From assembly GCA_964447155.1 (NCBI GenBank), contig CAYURM010000011.1, positions 22,828 through 86,827 of the forward strand: a stretch of DNA of 64,000 bases. The letters run 5' to 3'. Both the position numbers and the translations under genes were made by a program. The notes beneath the pieces are model-generated. The model saw only the letters and a list, made by a program, of their open reading frames with translations, was not told the origin of the DNA and ran no database searches. Origin of the DNA: SMBSF63 sp034003545. GTDB taxonomy: Bacteria > Chloroflexota > Anaerolineae > Anaerolineales > Anaerolineaceae. The number at the start of each line of letters is the position of its first letter. The stretch's first letter is position 1. Below are positions 42,241 through 51,340 of the stretch, in pieces.

Positions 42241-42507
42241 ATGGAAAAACGAAGATTATATCGTAGTGAGTCCGATCGGATGATTGGCGGCGTGTGTGGC
42301 GGGTTGGGAGAGTATCTGGATATCGACTCCACAGTGGTACGCATCCTTTTTGTGGTGCTGGCTTTGATGGGCGGCCCGGGTTTTCTGGTGTATTTGATCC
42401 TGCTGATCATTGTTCCGTCCGAAGATACATTGACGGCGCGCTCACACAAGGTGGTTGACGCAACGTCTGAAGCTGCGGAAGTGGATGTAGAAGTTCTCGA
42501 AGACTGA
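42241..42507 (+). CDS. PspC-domain membrane protein
   Basis: The 88-residue protein is a single PspC domain: KRRLYRSESDRMIGGVCGGL and EYLDIDSTVVRI, then a membrane helix (about 33-60). PspC-like proteins respond to envelope stress and membrane damage; alone they may act as toxins or regulators. The C-terminal 20 residues are acidic. Its ribosome site sits in a hairpin loop directly upstream. A terminator follows at 42529. Confidence 0.9.
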   Translation: MEKRRLYRSESDRMIGGVCGGLGEYLDIDSTVVRILFVVLALMGGPGFLVYLILLIIVPSEDTLTARSHKVVDATSEAAEVDVEVLED

Positions 42508-42528
42508 TTGTTTCGGGAGTCAATGTCA

Positions 42529-42553
42529 CGGGGCTGCCTTAATGGCAGCCCCG
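42529..42553. terminator. Hairpin between PspC and the minus-strand hypothetical gene
   Basis: CGGGGCTGCC (42529-42538) and GGCAGCCCCG (42544-42553) form a 10-base perfect stem between convergent genes. T-runs on either side are weak, so efficiency is uncertain. Confidence 0.6.
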
Positions 42554-42575
42554 ATGCGTTTAATCATTCGTCTGA

Positions 42576-42833
42576 TTAGCGTCCAAAATTCTTCTTTTGG
42601 CTTGCCAGCCGCCAGTGATTGATAATTTTGTTCAATTCAACGATTACCAGCATCTTGTTTTTGGCGTCGTCGGGTGCGTCGGTTAGTTTTTGGCGGATAT
42701 CTTCGGCCAGTTCAATCGTCAGGCCGGTGTCCTGGATGGTCTCCACCCATTTTTTGGTCTCTTTTGGGTCTACCGGCATTTTCTTGATCAATTTGACCAA
42801 TTGCCGTTCCTCTGCTGAAATTTTGACTGCCAT
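42576..42833 (-). CDS. Small conserved hypothetical helical protein
   Basis: The 85-residue protein is charged and helical (ISAEERQLVKLIKKM, then DAPDDAKNKMLVIVELNKIINHWRL). No family is recognised. It follows the ASCH gene by 12 bases on the same strand and probably shares its transcript. The minus-strand AGGAGG before the ATG supports the start. Confidence 0.65.
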   Translation of the reverse strand: MAVKISAEERQLVKLIKKMPVDPKETKKWVETIQDTGLTIELAEDIRQKLTDAPDDAKNKMLVIVELNKIINHWRLASQKKNFGR

Positions 42834-42845
42834 AATGGCCTCCTT

Positions 42846-43331
42846 TTATGAAGAATGTACTGCTGTTTCGGGATAAATGACCCGGAATCGTTCACATGCG
42901 ACCGGCATGGTTTCCACGGCTTCACGGCCGATGGCTTTCATTTCTTCGCTGAAAAATTCCCAATGTACCTTTTTCCAGTAGGCCAGGCTCTTATCACCTT
43001 CGCCTTCTACATGGGCAAATGCTTCACTGACTTCATTGTACGGAACGATGTCAATTTGTGTGGTTTCAATGATACACACCGGTTCTTCCTGCCAGTTGAT
43101 GATGATGCTCAAGTCGCCGGGCTGGGGGATGGCCTCGCCTTCGGCTTCATAGCTCCACACGGCGCCGGCGGTGGCGCGCTTGGTGCCATTCAGGGTCAGT
43201 TCGGCCAGATGGTTGGCGGATTCTTCATCGTTGCAGAAATGCCAGACCTCCGGCATGGTTTCGGGCTGGTCTGCTTCGGGCGGCAGGCTGTTCAGCCAGG
43301 CCTGCCAGAAATCCTTGATTTGTGGATTCAT
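42846..43331 (-). CDS. ASCH-domain protein
   Basis: The 161-residue product has the ASCH fold: HLAELTLNGTKRATAGA with the G-x-K-x-x-T core, then SIIINWQEEPVCIIETTQIDIVPY, and the typical FAHVEGEGDKSLAYW close. ASCH domains bind RNA or modified nucleosides; this YqfB/RNA-like subfamily includes amidohydrolases of N4-acetylcytidine. I chose ATG 43331 (MNPQIK) over a longer frame. Cotranscribed with the 85-residue protein. Confidence 0.85.
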   Translation of the reverse strand: MNPQIKDFWQAWLNSLPPEADQPETMPEVWHFCNDEESANHLAELTLNGTKRATAGAVWSYEAEGEAIPQPGDLSIIINWQEEPVCIIETTQIDIVPYNEVSEAFAHVEGEGDKSLAYWKKVHWEFFSEEMKAIGREAVETMPVACERFRVIYPETAVHSS

Positions 43332-43409
43332 TGAACCTCGGTCTGTGTGTTGTATAGGGTGATTATACTGCATAGTGGGAAGGTGTTGTCACTGCGTAAC
43401 GTCCCCAAA

Positions 43410-43440
43410 GCGCAGGCTGAGCTTGTCGACATCGGGAGCG
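43410..43440. repeat. Degenerate GCTGAGCTTGTCGA copy of the dispersed repeat
   Basis: CAGGCTGAGCTTGTCGACATCGG matches the inverse of the CTTCGACAGGCTCAG word with a few changes. It sits upstream of the ASCH gene, with no function visible. Confidence 0.5.
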
Positions 43441-43535
43441 GATGGGAAAATCCCCCTGTTCCAAGACGGATTGCGCACCTGCACCCTTCGGCCCCCTTCG
43501 AGGGTAATAACAAGCTCAGGTTGCGGCTTATTTTA

Positions 43536-45311
43536 TTATAGCGGCCAGAAGAGCGGCACGAGGACGATGGCGAGTCCATACGTCAGAACGGTCAGCGGCA
43601 GGCCGCTTTTGAAGAAGTCGAGAAATTTGTACCCGCCCGGGCCGTAGACCATCAGGCAGGCTGGTTCCAGCGGGGTGAGGAAGGAGCAGCTTGCGCCGAG
43701 GGCAATCATCACGGCGAAACTGCGCGGGTTGAGGCCGAGCTGGATCGCGGTTTGAACGGCCAGGGGCAGCACCAGCACCGCTGCGGCCTGGTTGGACATG
43801 GGCTGGGTGAGGAGCATGGTCAAGGCGAAGAAGGCGGTCAACAGCAGGCGCGGGTCTCTGCCGCCAAATTGAGCCACGACCCATTCGGCGAAATATGCCG
43901 CTGCACCAGTCGATTGCATCGCTGCCCCCAGAGCGAGCATGCTGCCAATCAGGATCAGGGTGGACCAGTTGATTTCCCGGTAGGCTTCCTCCGGGGTGAT
44001 ACATCCGCTGAGGAACATGACCGCAGCCCCCAACAGGACGGCCACCGGCAGGGAGAGAATTTCGAGGGCGGCAACCAGTAAAGCGGCGACAAAGATGCCG
44101 ATTGCCAAGGGGGCTTTGGCGAAGGCCCCCTCCTTGCTCTCGATAATTTCCAGAATGCGGAAGCGGTTATAGCGCCCCAGCTGCATAATGGTTTCGTGGG
44201 CGCCTTGCACCAGCAGCTGGTCGCCGACCCGCAGGCGCAGACTGCCCAGTCCGGTCTGGCGGATTTTGCCGCTGCGGTTGATTCCCAGTACCTGCATCCC
44301 GAAGCGCTTGCGAAAGTTCAGCGCGGTGAGGGTGCGGCCAATCAGGGGCGAGCCGGGCAGCAGGATCAGTTCAAATAGTTTGATGTCCTTTGGCGGGTTT
44401 ACCGGCTGGGTGATGTCCATTTTTTCTTTTAACTGAAGCCCGATCGCTTGCTGCAGGCCGGGCAGCCGGTCACGCGGGACTTCAACGGTCAATGTGTCGC
44501 CGGCTTCAATCGTTTGGCTGGCGCCCGGAAAGAGGAGCCGCTGGCCTGCTTTCACCAGTTTTAATACCACAATGTCATAATCCTGTCCCAGACGGGATTC
44601 TTCCAGGGTTTTGCCCAGCAAGGGAGAGTCAGGCAGGGGCACCACTTCGGTAATGTAAGGCTGTGTGCCATTGACATCGGAAAGCGGTGTGGCGGTGTCG
44701 CGCTCCGGTACGATGTGCCGCCCGATCAGGAGCATGTAGCCCAGCCCGATCAGTAGAATGGGCAGGCCGACTTTGGTCAGCTCGAACATCCCCAATGGTT
44801 TGAGGCCGTATTGCGTGATGAGACCACTGATCACGATGTTGGTGGAGGAGCTGACCAGGGTGATCGAACTGGCAAGGATGGCAGAAAAAGCCAGCGGCAT
44901 GAGCAGTTTGGAGGGGTTGGTTTTGGTGCGGCGGGCGAGGCTGATCGTGATCGGCATGAAAAAGGCTGTGGCGGCAGTATTGCTGAGAAAAGCGCTCATC
45001 GCTGCGGCGGCGATCATGATTACCGGAAAGAGTTTTTCCGATCGGCCAGCGGATCGCTTCAGCAATGCCTCGCCGGTCATTTCGATCACGCCGGTTTTGG
45101 AGAGGCCGGCGGTCATGATGAGGATGCCGAGGATCATCATGGTGGTGTCACTGCCAAAGCCGGCGAAGGCGTCTTTGGCGGGCAGCAGGCCGGTCAGGAT
45201 GATCAGCAGCAGCACGGTCAGGGCGACCACATCCACCGGAAAATATTCGATGGAAAAAAGGATGATGGTCAGGGCAATGATGCCCAGCAGAAGCGCAATC
45301 GATAAGGTCAT
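43536..45311 (-). CDS. SLC13-family anion permease with TrkA-C domains
   Basis: The 591-residue protein has about eleven membrane segments of the DASS/ArsB type, with SNTAATAFFMPI and SSSTNIVISG signatures duplicated in both halves (the second QPMSNQAAAVLVLP). Between them sit two TrkA-C domains (about 215-300 and 305-390). DASS carriers move dicarboxylates or sulfate using sodium; the TrkA-C domains may sense ligands such as c-di-AMP. The substrate cannot be assigned. It is a single-gene unit. Confidence 0.9.
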   Translation of the reverse strand: MTLSIALLLGIIALTIILFSIEYFPVDVVALTVLLLIILTGLLPAKDAFAGFGSDTTMMILGILIMTAGLSKTGVIEMTGEALLKRSAGRSEKLFPVIMIAAAAMSAFLSNTAATAFFMPITISLARRTKTNPSKLLMPLAFSAILASSITLVSSSTNIVISGLITQYGLKPLGMFELTKVGLPILLIGLGYMLLIGRHIVPERDTATPLSDVNGTQPYITEVVPLPDSPLLGKTLEESRLGQDYDIVVLKLVKAGQRLLFPGASQTIEAGDTLTVEVPRDRLPGLQQAIGLQLKEKMDITQPVNPPKDIKLFELILLPGSPLIGRTLTALNFRKRFGMQVLGINRSGKIRQTGLGSLRLRVGDQLLVQGAHETIMQLGRYNRFRILEIIESKEGAFAKAPLAIGIFVAALLVAALEILSLPVAVLLGAAVMFLSGCITPEEAYREINWSTLILIGSMLALGAAMQSTGAAAYFAEWVVAQFGGRDPRLLLTAFFALTMLLTQPMSNQAAAVLVLPLAVQTAIQLGLNPRSFAVMIALGASCSFLTPLEPACLMVYGPGGYKFLDFFKSGLPLTVLTYGLAIVLVPLFWPL

Positions 45312-45499
45312 GGTTAGATTATACGGAGTTTTCCGGTTTAAAAGGAAGCGGTAATTGTGGTAATTCTGCGGTTCGTTGTTACAGCAGGGCAGGAAAGACC
45401 ACTGAAGGGGTCACTACAATTGTTCGTGCCCATTACCGTTTCTCCCGTACTCTGCTAGAATGGCGTTACGGGTTTGTTCAATCCATACAGGAGATGATG

Positions 45500-45898
45500 A
45501 TGAAAGCTTTATACCGCAGCGCGACGATGTATACGATTGCCGGCTTGTCTTTTGGCCTGTTTTATCGCGAGTTCACCAAGATGCAGGGGTTTACCGGAAA
45601 GACAACGCTCTCGATTCTGCACGGGCATACCCTGACGCTGGGGTTGTTGTTCTTCCTGATCCTGATGCTGATGGAGAAGCAGTTTGCCCTGACAGCGAGT
45701 AAACGCTTCAAGGGCTGGTTGGTTACCTATCATATTGCTCTGATCGGGACACTGGCTACGATGCTCACCCGCGGGATCGTCCAGGTGCTGGGCACGGATA
45801 TCAGCGGTCTGAATCATATCGCGGGTACTTTCCACACGCTGATGGCGGTGGCGATGGTGTGGTTCCTGGTGATGTTGAGGAAGCGGATTTGGGAGTAA
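45500..45898 (+). CDS. DUF2871-family membrane protein
   Basis: About 132 residues with four membrane helices and conserved patches LSFGLFYREFTKMQGFTG and LHGHTLTLGLLFF, which fit DUF2871. The function is unknown. ATG 45500 is six bases after CAGGAG and is preferred over ATG 45494 and 45497. No neighbours share its direction. Confidence 0.8.
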   Translation: MKALYRSATMYTIAGLSFGLFYREFTKMQGFTGKTTLSILHGHTLTLGLLFFLILMLMEKQFALTASKRFKGWLVTYHIALIGTLATMLTRGIVQVLGTDISGLNHIAGTFHTLMAVAMVWFLVMLRKRIWE

Positions 45899-46047
45899 AC
45901 ATCCGGGAGAACGCTTCTTACATGACTGGTTACCTCCAGATTATCAGTAATTTTCTGTTTTTCATTTTGATGATTGTTCTTGTTGAATGTTCTGCTACCT
46001 TGGCACATCATTTATTCCAGGCGGCCTGGGCTGTTGGCTTTAACCAG

Positions 46048-46731
46048 TCAGGGTGTAACTGCTTTAAAGAAGATGCCCGCGGGCTGTAAGCCGGTTTCCG
46101 TTTGCAGGAGGGTAAAGGTCAGATCGCCGGTTGCCAGGACTTCGCCGCCTGTCTTGATTTGCATCTGATACGTAAAGGGTGTGACGGTTTCAATCGCTTC
46201 CGTCAGGGCGCCGTCCCCCTCATAGATCCCGCCGGTGAAGGCTGCCGAACTGCTGCGGATCAGGTCGCCGCTCATCCCGGTGGTGGCTTGCGGAGCCATG
46301 ACGGGTCCGATGAAATATTCCACCGGACCGGGAAGGGTTTCGCCGGTATAGTACCAGGCCATGTGAATGCCGAGGCCTTCAATGGCGCTGTAATCCGGCC
46401 CGTTGGCGGCGGGGCTGAGCGCTTCGTCACAATATAGCCATGCCACCAGATTGATACTTTCCGAATCCAGCACGCCCCCGCCCAGGACGGCTTGGGACCG
46501 GGAAGCGGGCACGGGCAGATTCTCCCACGAAGGGGAGGCAGAGGCGGCAGCACAAACTTCGGGGGCAACCTTCATCATGGGCGTGACGACAGCGGGAATG
46601 TTCGTGGGGACGGGGGGAACGGGAATTTCCGTGGGGGCGGGCGCGGGGATCTGCCCCTGGCAGGCAGTCAGCAGCAATGCGCTGGCGAGGAGAAAGACGA
46701 TTGTTTTTTTGGTAAGGCGGGAAGTTAACAC
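46048..46731 (-). CDS. Predicted lipoprotein of unknown function
   Basis: The 227-residue protein has a lipobox (LLLTACQG, Cys24) followed by a Pro/Thr-rich linker (APTEIPVPPVPTNIPAVV) and a beta-rich globular part with conserved GLGIHMAWYYTGETLPG. I do not recognise the fold. It would be displayed on the cell surface. A low-complexity linker of this kind is frequent in Chloroflexota lipoproteins. Confidence 0.75.
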   Translation of the reverse strand: MLTSRLTKKTIVFLLASALLLTACQGQIPAPAPTEIPVPPVPTNIPAVVTPMMKVAPEVCAAASASPSWENLPVPASRSQAVLGGGVLDSESINLVAWLYCDEALSPAANGPDYSAIEGLGIHMAWYYTGETLPGPVEYFIGPVMAPQATTGMSGDLIRSSSAAFTGGIYEGDGALTEAIETVTPFTYQMQIKTGGEVLATGDLTFTLLQTETGLQPAGIFFKAVTP

Positions 46732-46861
46732 GATTCACTCCTTTTTAAACAAGATGGATCGAAACTTGCGAACGTCCTGTGCAACGCTTGTTTGTACACA
46801 ACCCTTATTGTAATCCAACTCAAAAAAAACAACGCCATCACCTTTTACAAGGTGTGTATTT

Positions 46862-46882
46862 TGGTGCGTTGGTAACGCACCA
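46862..46882. repeat. TGGTGCGTTG palindrome
   Basis: TGGTGCGTTG (46862-46871) and TAACGCACCA (46873-46882) form a near-perfect inverted repeat. It lies in the 335-base stretch 46732-47066, in which no gene is supported. Confidence 0.6.
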
Positions 46883-47066
46883 GCAACCACCTCTGGTTTT
46901 GAATGTCTTGGAATCGGAGCTTGTTGCTTGATGCGTTGTGGACATTGTATCTGCCAGGTAAATTTCGCCAACCCACGTTGGATGGGTTTGGTAAGAAAAA
47001 GTGAATACTTCATCAGCCGCGAACGAAGTCCCTGGATAGCAGGGAAGCGGCAACGCACATTAAAAC

Positions 47067-48842
47067 CTACCCGCACACTACGGCCTTGACCACCTTGCAC
47101 GGCTGGCCGTCGGTGCTGCGCAGGGTATAGTTGTGCAGGCTGGCGGGCAGCAGGGCGGTGTCGGGGAAGTCGAGGGTAACTACCTGGCGGGTGGCTTTGG
47201 CGATGATCTCGATCTGCCGGCCTTCCACCAGGGTGAGGGCATGGAAGGAATCTTCCGGCTCTGTGCGCCCGCTGATTTCGTGCTCAAATTCCAGGCGGCT
47301 GACCTCAAAGAGCATGTCCGGGTGGCGGCCAATGCGTATTTCGCGCCAGCCTTCGCCTTCCCGCATCACTTCAGGAGTCTGGATGAGGCTGGCCAGACCC
47401 TCGCGGCGGCGGTCTTTGAGCACCTGGAAGGTGCGGTCAATGTGAAGCGGGCGCCGCTTGCCGTTCTCATTCGAGGTTACATAGTCATACAGCCGAAAAG
47501 TGTACCCCGGGGTATAGGCAGATAACGACCAGTTGATCTCCAGTATCACCTGTTCGGCGCCGGAGGCGTGCAATGTACCGGCCGGAATGAGGATGAAGTC
47601 GCCGGGTTGGGTTTCAACGGATTGCACCAGGCGCTCAAAGTCAAAAGGCTGGCCGTTGGCGGCACTATTTTCGGCCTGTTGGCGCAGGTCGGCCAGGGTG
47701 GCGTTGGGCTGCAAGTCGATGAAGCTGCGGGCGCCCGGGACAGTGTGCAGAACGTAGTAGCTCTCATCCTGACGAGCGGGTTCATTGAAATGGTTTTGCA
47801 TATAGGCATCATCCGGGTGTATCTGTAAGGACATGTGCCCGCCGCTGATCTGGTCGTTGCAGTAGTAGTTGAGCGGCATTTGTCCGTGGGTGACGCGGGC
47901 CGCCAGGTCGCCGAGGATGGGCACGGCGGCATGCCACAACAGGTTGAGGAAAGGCAGGTCGAGCAGGATTTCGCCGCCCCAGTTGATCAGCAGGCTGTTC
48001 TCGTTAGGGATGAACCAGCCCTGGCCGGAGTTGGTCATTTCTTGCGGCAGGCCTTTCAATTCTTTCAGCCAGTTTCCGCCCCAGGCGGTGGGGCTGTAGA
48101 GCGGTTTGAAGAGCATCGGCGCAACGCCCAGGCGGGCGACAAGGGCTTCGTAGGTGCGGCGCGGCAGGTAAAGCGTTTCCTGCGGGGGATTCCAGGACAG
48201 GTAGCCGCTGATGAAGGACAGGGTTTTTCGCTTGTGTTCGTCCAGCACGGGGCCTTCCACATAGCAGTAGCGGTCGATATTCTCTTTGGGGTTTTGGTCT
48301 GGCTGCACGCCAAAGAAGGGCAGCGGTTCGGTTTCGAAGGCGTTGAACAGACTCTCGCGGGTCTGGTCGGCGTAGATCACCAGGTGACAGTTTTCCAGCA
48401 GGCCGGAGAGGGCTGCCCCGGGACCGATAATCAGGGTCACGTCTGCGGCAGGGTTTTGCAGTTGTGCTTGCATGTCTGCCAGCTTGTCGGGATCAAAGAA
48501 GTCTTTCAATTGACCGTCGAAGACGCGGCCCCAGTCACCGGCAGGGGGCAGGCAGGGGGTGACCATGGCGGCAATATCTGCGGCTGATTTGAGGGCTTCA
48601 CGGACATCGAGGATAGTCACCTTTACATTCGGGAAGTATTCGGCAATTTCCGCTGCCAGTGTATGGTACGGGATGCCCAGCCCGCCGTCAATGGCGGTCA
48701 CAACCGGGCCGCGCTCCAGGCGGTTGTGGATCTCGTTGGCAATGGCTTTGCAGGCAGTGTTGGTGCCCGTGGCAACGCTCTCAGCGAGGCTGCCCAGGGA
48801 CACATGGTTGACGGGGAATTGGAGGGAGGTGTAAATGGTCAT
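47067..48842 (-). CDS. Degenerate uridine-kinase-like domain fused to class I phosphomannose isomerase
   Basis: The 591-residue protein has two parts. The C-terminal 350 residues are a class I mannose-6-phosphate isomerase: the metal-site QIHPDD (His342) follows GGHMSL, and IPAGTLHASGAEQVILEI completes it. The N-terminal part (about 45-230) aligns by pattern with uridine kinases, but the P-loop reads GGLGIPYHTLA (residues 53-63), so the Gly, Lys and Thr of GKT are replaced by Pro58, Tyr59 and His60. ATP binding is therefore unlikely, and this domain may be regulatory. The isomerase interconverts mannose-6-P and fructose-6-P. Start ATG 48842 (MTIYTSL) is preferred to 48887. Confidence 0.85.
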   Translation of the reverse strand: MTIYTSLQFPVNHVSLGSLAESVATGTNTACKAIANEIHNRLERGPVVTAIDGGLGIPYHTLAAEIAEYFPNVKVTILDVREALKSAADIAAMVTPCLPPAGDWGRVFDGQLKDFFDPDKLADMQAQLQNPAADVTLIIGPGAALSGLLENCHLVIYADQTRESLFNAFETEPLPFFGVQPDQNPKENIDRYCYVEGPVLDEHKRKTLSFISGYLSWNPPQETLYLPRRTYEALVARLGVAPMLFKPLYSPTAWGGNWLKELKGLPQEMTNSGQGWFIPNENSLLINWGGEILLDLPFLNLLWHAAVPILGDLAARVTHGQMPLNYYCNDQISGGHMSLQIHPDDAYMQNHFNEPARQDESYYVLHTVPGARSFIDLQPNATLADLRQQAENSAANGQPFDFERLVQSVETQPGDFILIPAGTLHASGAEQVILEINWSLSAYTPGYTFRLYDYVTSNENGKRRPLHIDRTFQVLKDRRREGLASLIQTPEVMREGEGWREIRIGRHPDMLFEVSRLEFEHEISGRTEPEDSFHALTLVEGRQIEIIAKATRQVVTLDFPDTALLPASLHNYTLRSTDGQPCKVVKAVVCG

Positions 48843-48900
48843 AGCGGTACTATAAATCAAAATGCGCGAAGCGGCAATGCTTCGCACATAATATTGATGC

Positions 48901-48911
48901 CCTCCCGCAGG
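48901..48911. repeat. Single arm CCTCCCGCAGG
   Basis: One arm of the 87-89-base element lies upstream of the isomerase gene. I found no inverse arm within 120 bases, so this is a truncated or decayed copy. Confidence 0.5.
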
Positions 48912-49019
48912 TTGATGCCCCTTGAAAAGGGTATTTTGTTGAGTTTGTCATCAGGCAACGAGGCAAATTGGCCGACCGGGGTGTCTGCGCGGCCAACCTT
49001 TCCTAGGGTCGACGTGTCA

Positions 49020-50003
49020 TCACCACAGCTGGTGCACCTGCGGGCGGATGTATTGATCGTAGATGGCCTTTACCTTGTCCATTGTCGCAGCGTTCAGGTC
49101 GGGCAGGTCGGCGGCAGCGGCGTTGTCGATCACCTGGCTGGGACGCTTGCCGCCGGGGATGACGCAGCTGACCGCATCGTCCATCAGGATCCAGCGCAGG
49201 GCGAACTGGGCCATGCTCATCCCTTCGGGTACCAGCGGGCGCAGCTCATCAACGGCTTGCAAGCCGGTTTCATAGTTAACGCCGGAGAAAGTCTCGCCGC
49301 GGTCAAAGGCTTCACCCTGACGGTTGAAAGCGCGGTGATCGTCCTTTTCGAAAGTGGTCTGGGGGGTCATCTTGCCGGTCAGCAGGCCGGAAGCCAGGGG
49401 GACGCGGGCGAGGATGCCGATATTGCGCTCTTTGGCAACCTTGAAAAACAGGTCAGCCGGGCGCTGGCGGAAGATGTTGTAGATGATCTGCACGGTTTTG
49501 ACATTGGGGTATTCGATCGCTTTCAGGGCTTCTTCGACTTTTTCTACACTCACGCCGTAGTGGCGGATCTTGCCGGCCTGCACGAGATCATCCATGATGC
49601 CAAACACTTCGGGGGTGTAATACACTTCCCAGGGCGGGCAGTGCAGCTGCACCAGATCGAGGGTTTCGCTTTCGAGGTTCTTCAGGCTGCGCTCGACGAA
49701 GGCGGTCAGGTTCTTGCGGTTGTAGCCCTCGGCGGTGTGGGGATCCAGGCGGCGGCCGGCCTTGGTGGGGATGATGATCTCTTCGCTGCGCTCGCGTTTG
49801 AGGCGGGCCAGCAGGCGCTCGCTGCGCCCGTCGCCGTACACGTCTGCGGTGTCGAAGAAGTTGATCCCGTGATCGACAGCGGTGTGCAGGGCAGCCATCG
49901 ATTCATCATCATTGACCGTCCCCCAGGTGCCGCCGATAGCCCAACTGCCAAAGCTGACAGATGATACATTGAAACCGGTTCGTCCTAATTTTCTGTATTG
50001 CAT
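49020..50003 (-). CDS. Aldo/keto reductase
   Basis: The 327-residue protein is an AKR with the tetrad in FFDTADVYGDGRSE (Asp, Tyr), PTKAGRRLD (Lys) and LVQLHCPPWEV (His), and a C-terminal cofactor motif VIPGGKRPSQV. It uses NADPH to reduce aldehydes or sugars; the exact substrate is unknown. ATG 50003 (MQYRKLGRTG) is set by AAGGAG on the minus strand. A longer frame upstream is not supported. Confidence 0.92.
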   Translation of the reverse strand: MQYRKLGRTGFNVSSVSFGSWAIGGTWGTVNDDESMAALHTAVDHGINFFDTADVYGDGRSERLLARLKRERSEEIIIPTKAGRRLDPHTAEGYNRKNLTAFVERSLKNLESETLDLVQLHCPPWEVYYTPEVFGIMDDLVQAGKIRHYGVSVEKVEEALKAIEYPNVKTVQIIYNIFRQRPADLFFKVAKERNIGILARVPLASGLLTGKMTPQTTFEKDDHRAFNRQGEAFDRGETFSGVNYETGLQAVDELRPLVPEGMSMAQFALRWILMDDAVSCVIPGGKRPSQVIDNAAAADLPDLNAATMDKVKAIYDQYIRPQVHQLW

Positions 50004-50270
50004 GTTGCTCTCCTTATATGAGGTAATGGGTTGATCTGTTGCCGGATGCGCCGGGCTTTGGTAGAGTGATATAAGCGTCCGGATTTTTGTGTTCAAGACC
50101 GGGGATTTTCATCCGGGTGTTCTTCTTTGTTGGATGGTTTCCTTCATTGAAAGGTTACACCTCTTTTATACTACATTTTGCAGTACGAAAGATAGCTGTT
50201 TGATGCAGCCCGGAACGCACCGTATTTTTCGCCACTCAGGCCAGCCGCAAAGAAAAGCACCCCCACCCAG

Positions 50271-50303
50271 CCTCCCCCAAATTGCGATGCAATTTGAGGG
50301 AGG
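50271..50303 (-). terminator. Hairpin downstream of the helicase-HAD-XRE operon
   Basis: CCTCCCCCAAATTGC (50271-50285) pairs with GCAATTTGAGGGAGG (50289-50303), 15 bases with one mismatch. It lies in the gene-free 50004-50426 interval between the XRE gene end and the AKR start; on the minus strand a T-rich stretch follows about ten bases later. It may instead be a repeat element. Confidence 0.45.
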
Positions 50304-50426
50304 AGCATGTTGAATTGGTAAACGGGTGCGGGGTAAATGGGGGAGGGAGGAAAAATCCGTTCGTAATGTTTTTTTTGATCGTTTACTGTCTGGCACCACA
50401 TCCAGCCTGGCATGGGCGAAGATTCC

Positions 50427-50732
50427 TTATTCGCTCACGATCTGTTCCAGTGAGACGTTCAACGTCCTGGCGATAGCGGACAACACTTCCAGCGAGCCTT
50501 TGCGCTTGCCGGTTTCAAGCTGTGAAAGATAGGGTGCGCTGACTTCAGCGATCTGTGCGGCTGCCTGCTGTGACAGGCCGCGGTATTCCCGCCAGACACG
50601 GATGGCGTTTTCACCATCGAGAATGGCGTGCACAATTTCGCCGGGGATCAGTTCATCAGCGCCGCTTTCGATGGCGGCTTTTGCGCTGTCATAGTCCTGA
50701 ATGTCTTGCAGCATTTCAGCTTTTTTCATCAT
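50427..50732 (-). CDS. XRE-family helix-turn-helix protein (antitoxin-like)
   Basis: The 101-residue protein has an acidic N-terminal helix region (residues 1-45, ADELIPGEIVHAILDGENAI) and a C-terminal XRE domain (about 48-98, LSQQAAAQIAEVSAPYLSQLETGKRKGSLE). This layout is seen in HigA/Xre antitoxins whose toxin is the preceding gene, but the preceding gene here encodes a HAD hydrolase. It is the last gene of a three-gene minus-strand operon with nine bases between it and the HAD gene. Confidence 0.85.
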   Translation of the reverse strand: MMKKAEMLQDIQDYDSAKAAIESGADELIPGEIVHAILDGENAIRVWREYRGLSQQAAAQIAEVSAPYLSQLETGKRKGSLEVLSAIARTLNVSLEQIVSE

Positions 50733-50741
50733 TAAGTCCCT

Positions 50742-51335
50742 TTAGAAGTACTTCTCCAGACTGCGCTTAAATGCTTCAAAAGTCGTATACACTTCCGCGT
50801 GCCAGCCGCGTTCGTAGGCGGCTTTGACGTTATTGAGGCCGTCATTAAAGAACAACAGCTCTTCATTTTTCAGGTCGAGGAATTTCTCGATATGTGCGTA
50901 GTAAGCTGGCTGTGGTTTCTGCGCGCCGATCTCGCAGGAGATGAAGAGGTGGTCAAAGATGTCCACAAAGCCCATGTGGGTGCGCATATAGGCGGCGCGG
51001 TTGGCTTCCTGGTTGGTAGCCAGGCAGCAGGTGATACCCTGCGCGCGCAGGCCCTGGACGGCGTCCACCACGCGCTCATCGACCACGTGGTCGGTGGTCA
51101 TCCAGTCATGGAGGAATTTCTCGGGCGTATGCGGCCAGCCCCATGCCTCCAGGTAGGGCAGCAGTTCGTCCATGAGACGGGCAGTGCCGGTCAGGCAGTC
51201 ATTGAACGGCCCGCCGAAAAAATCCGCGGTGATCTCGCGGGTGAGGCCGTATTCCTCATCCAGGCGTTTGGCGTACAGCAGTTGGGGGTTGACGATGACG
51301 CCGTCGGCGTCGAAGCAGATGGCTTTGATGGGCAT
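50742..51335 (-). CDS. HAD-family hydrolase
   Basis: The 197-residue protein has the HAD motifs DADGV (Asp8, Asp10), CLATNQ (motif II Thr), GAQKPQPAYY (motif III Lys) and FFNDGLNNV (motif IV). The helical cap domain at about 18-80 marks subfamily I. The substrate, probably a sugar phosphate or nucleotide, is unknown. It is five bases from the helicase stop and nine from the XRE gene. Confidence 0.9.
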   Translation of the reverse strand: MPIKAICFDADGVIVNPQLLYAKRLDEEYGLTREITADFFGGPFNDCLTGTARLMDELLPYLEAWGWPHTPEKFLHDWMTTDHVVDERVVDAVQGLRAQGITCCLATNQEANRAAYMRTHMGFVDIFDHLFISCEIGAQKPQPAYYAHIEKFLDLKNEELLFFNDGLNNVKAAYERGWHAEVYTTFEAFKRSLEKYF

Positions 51336-51340
51336 GTAGA

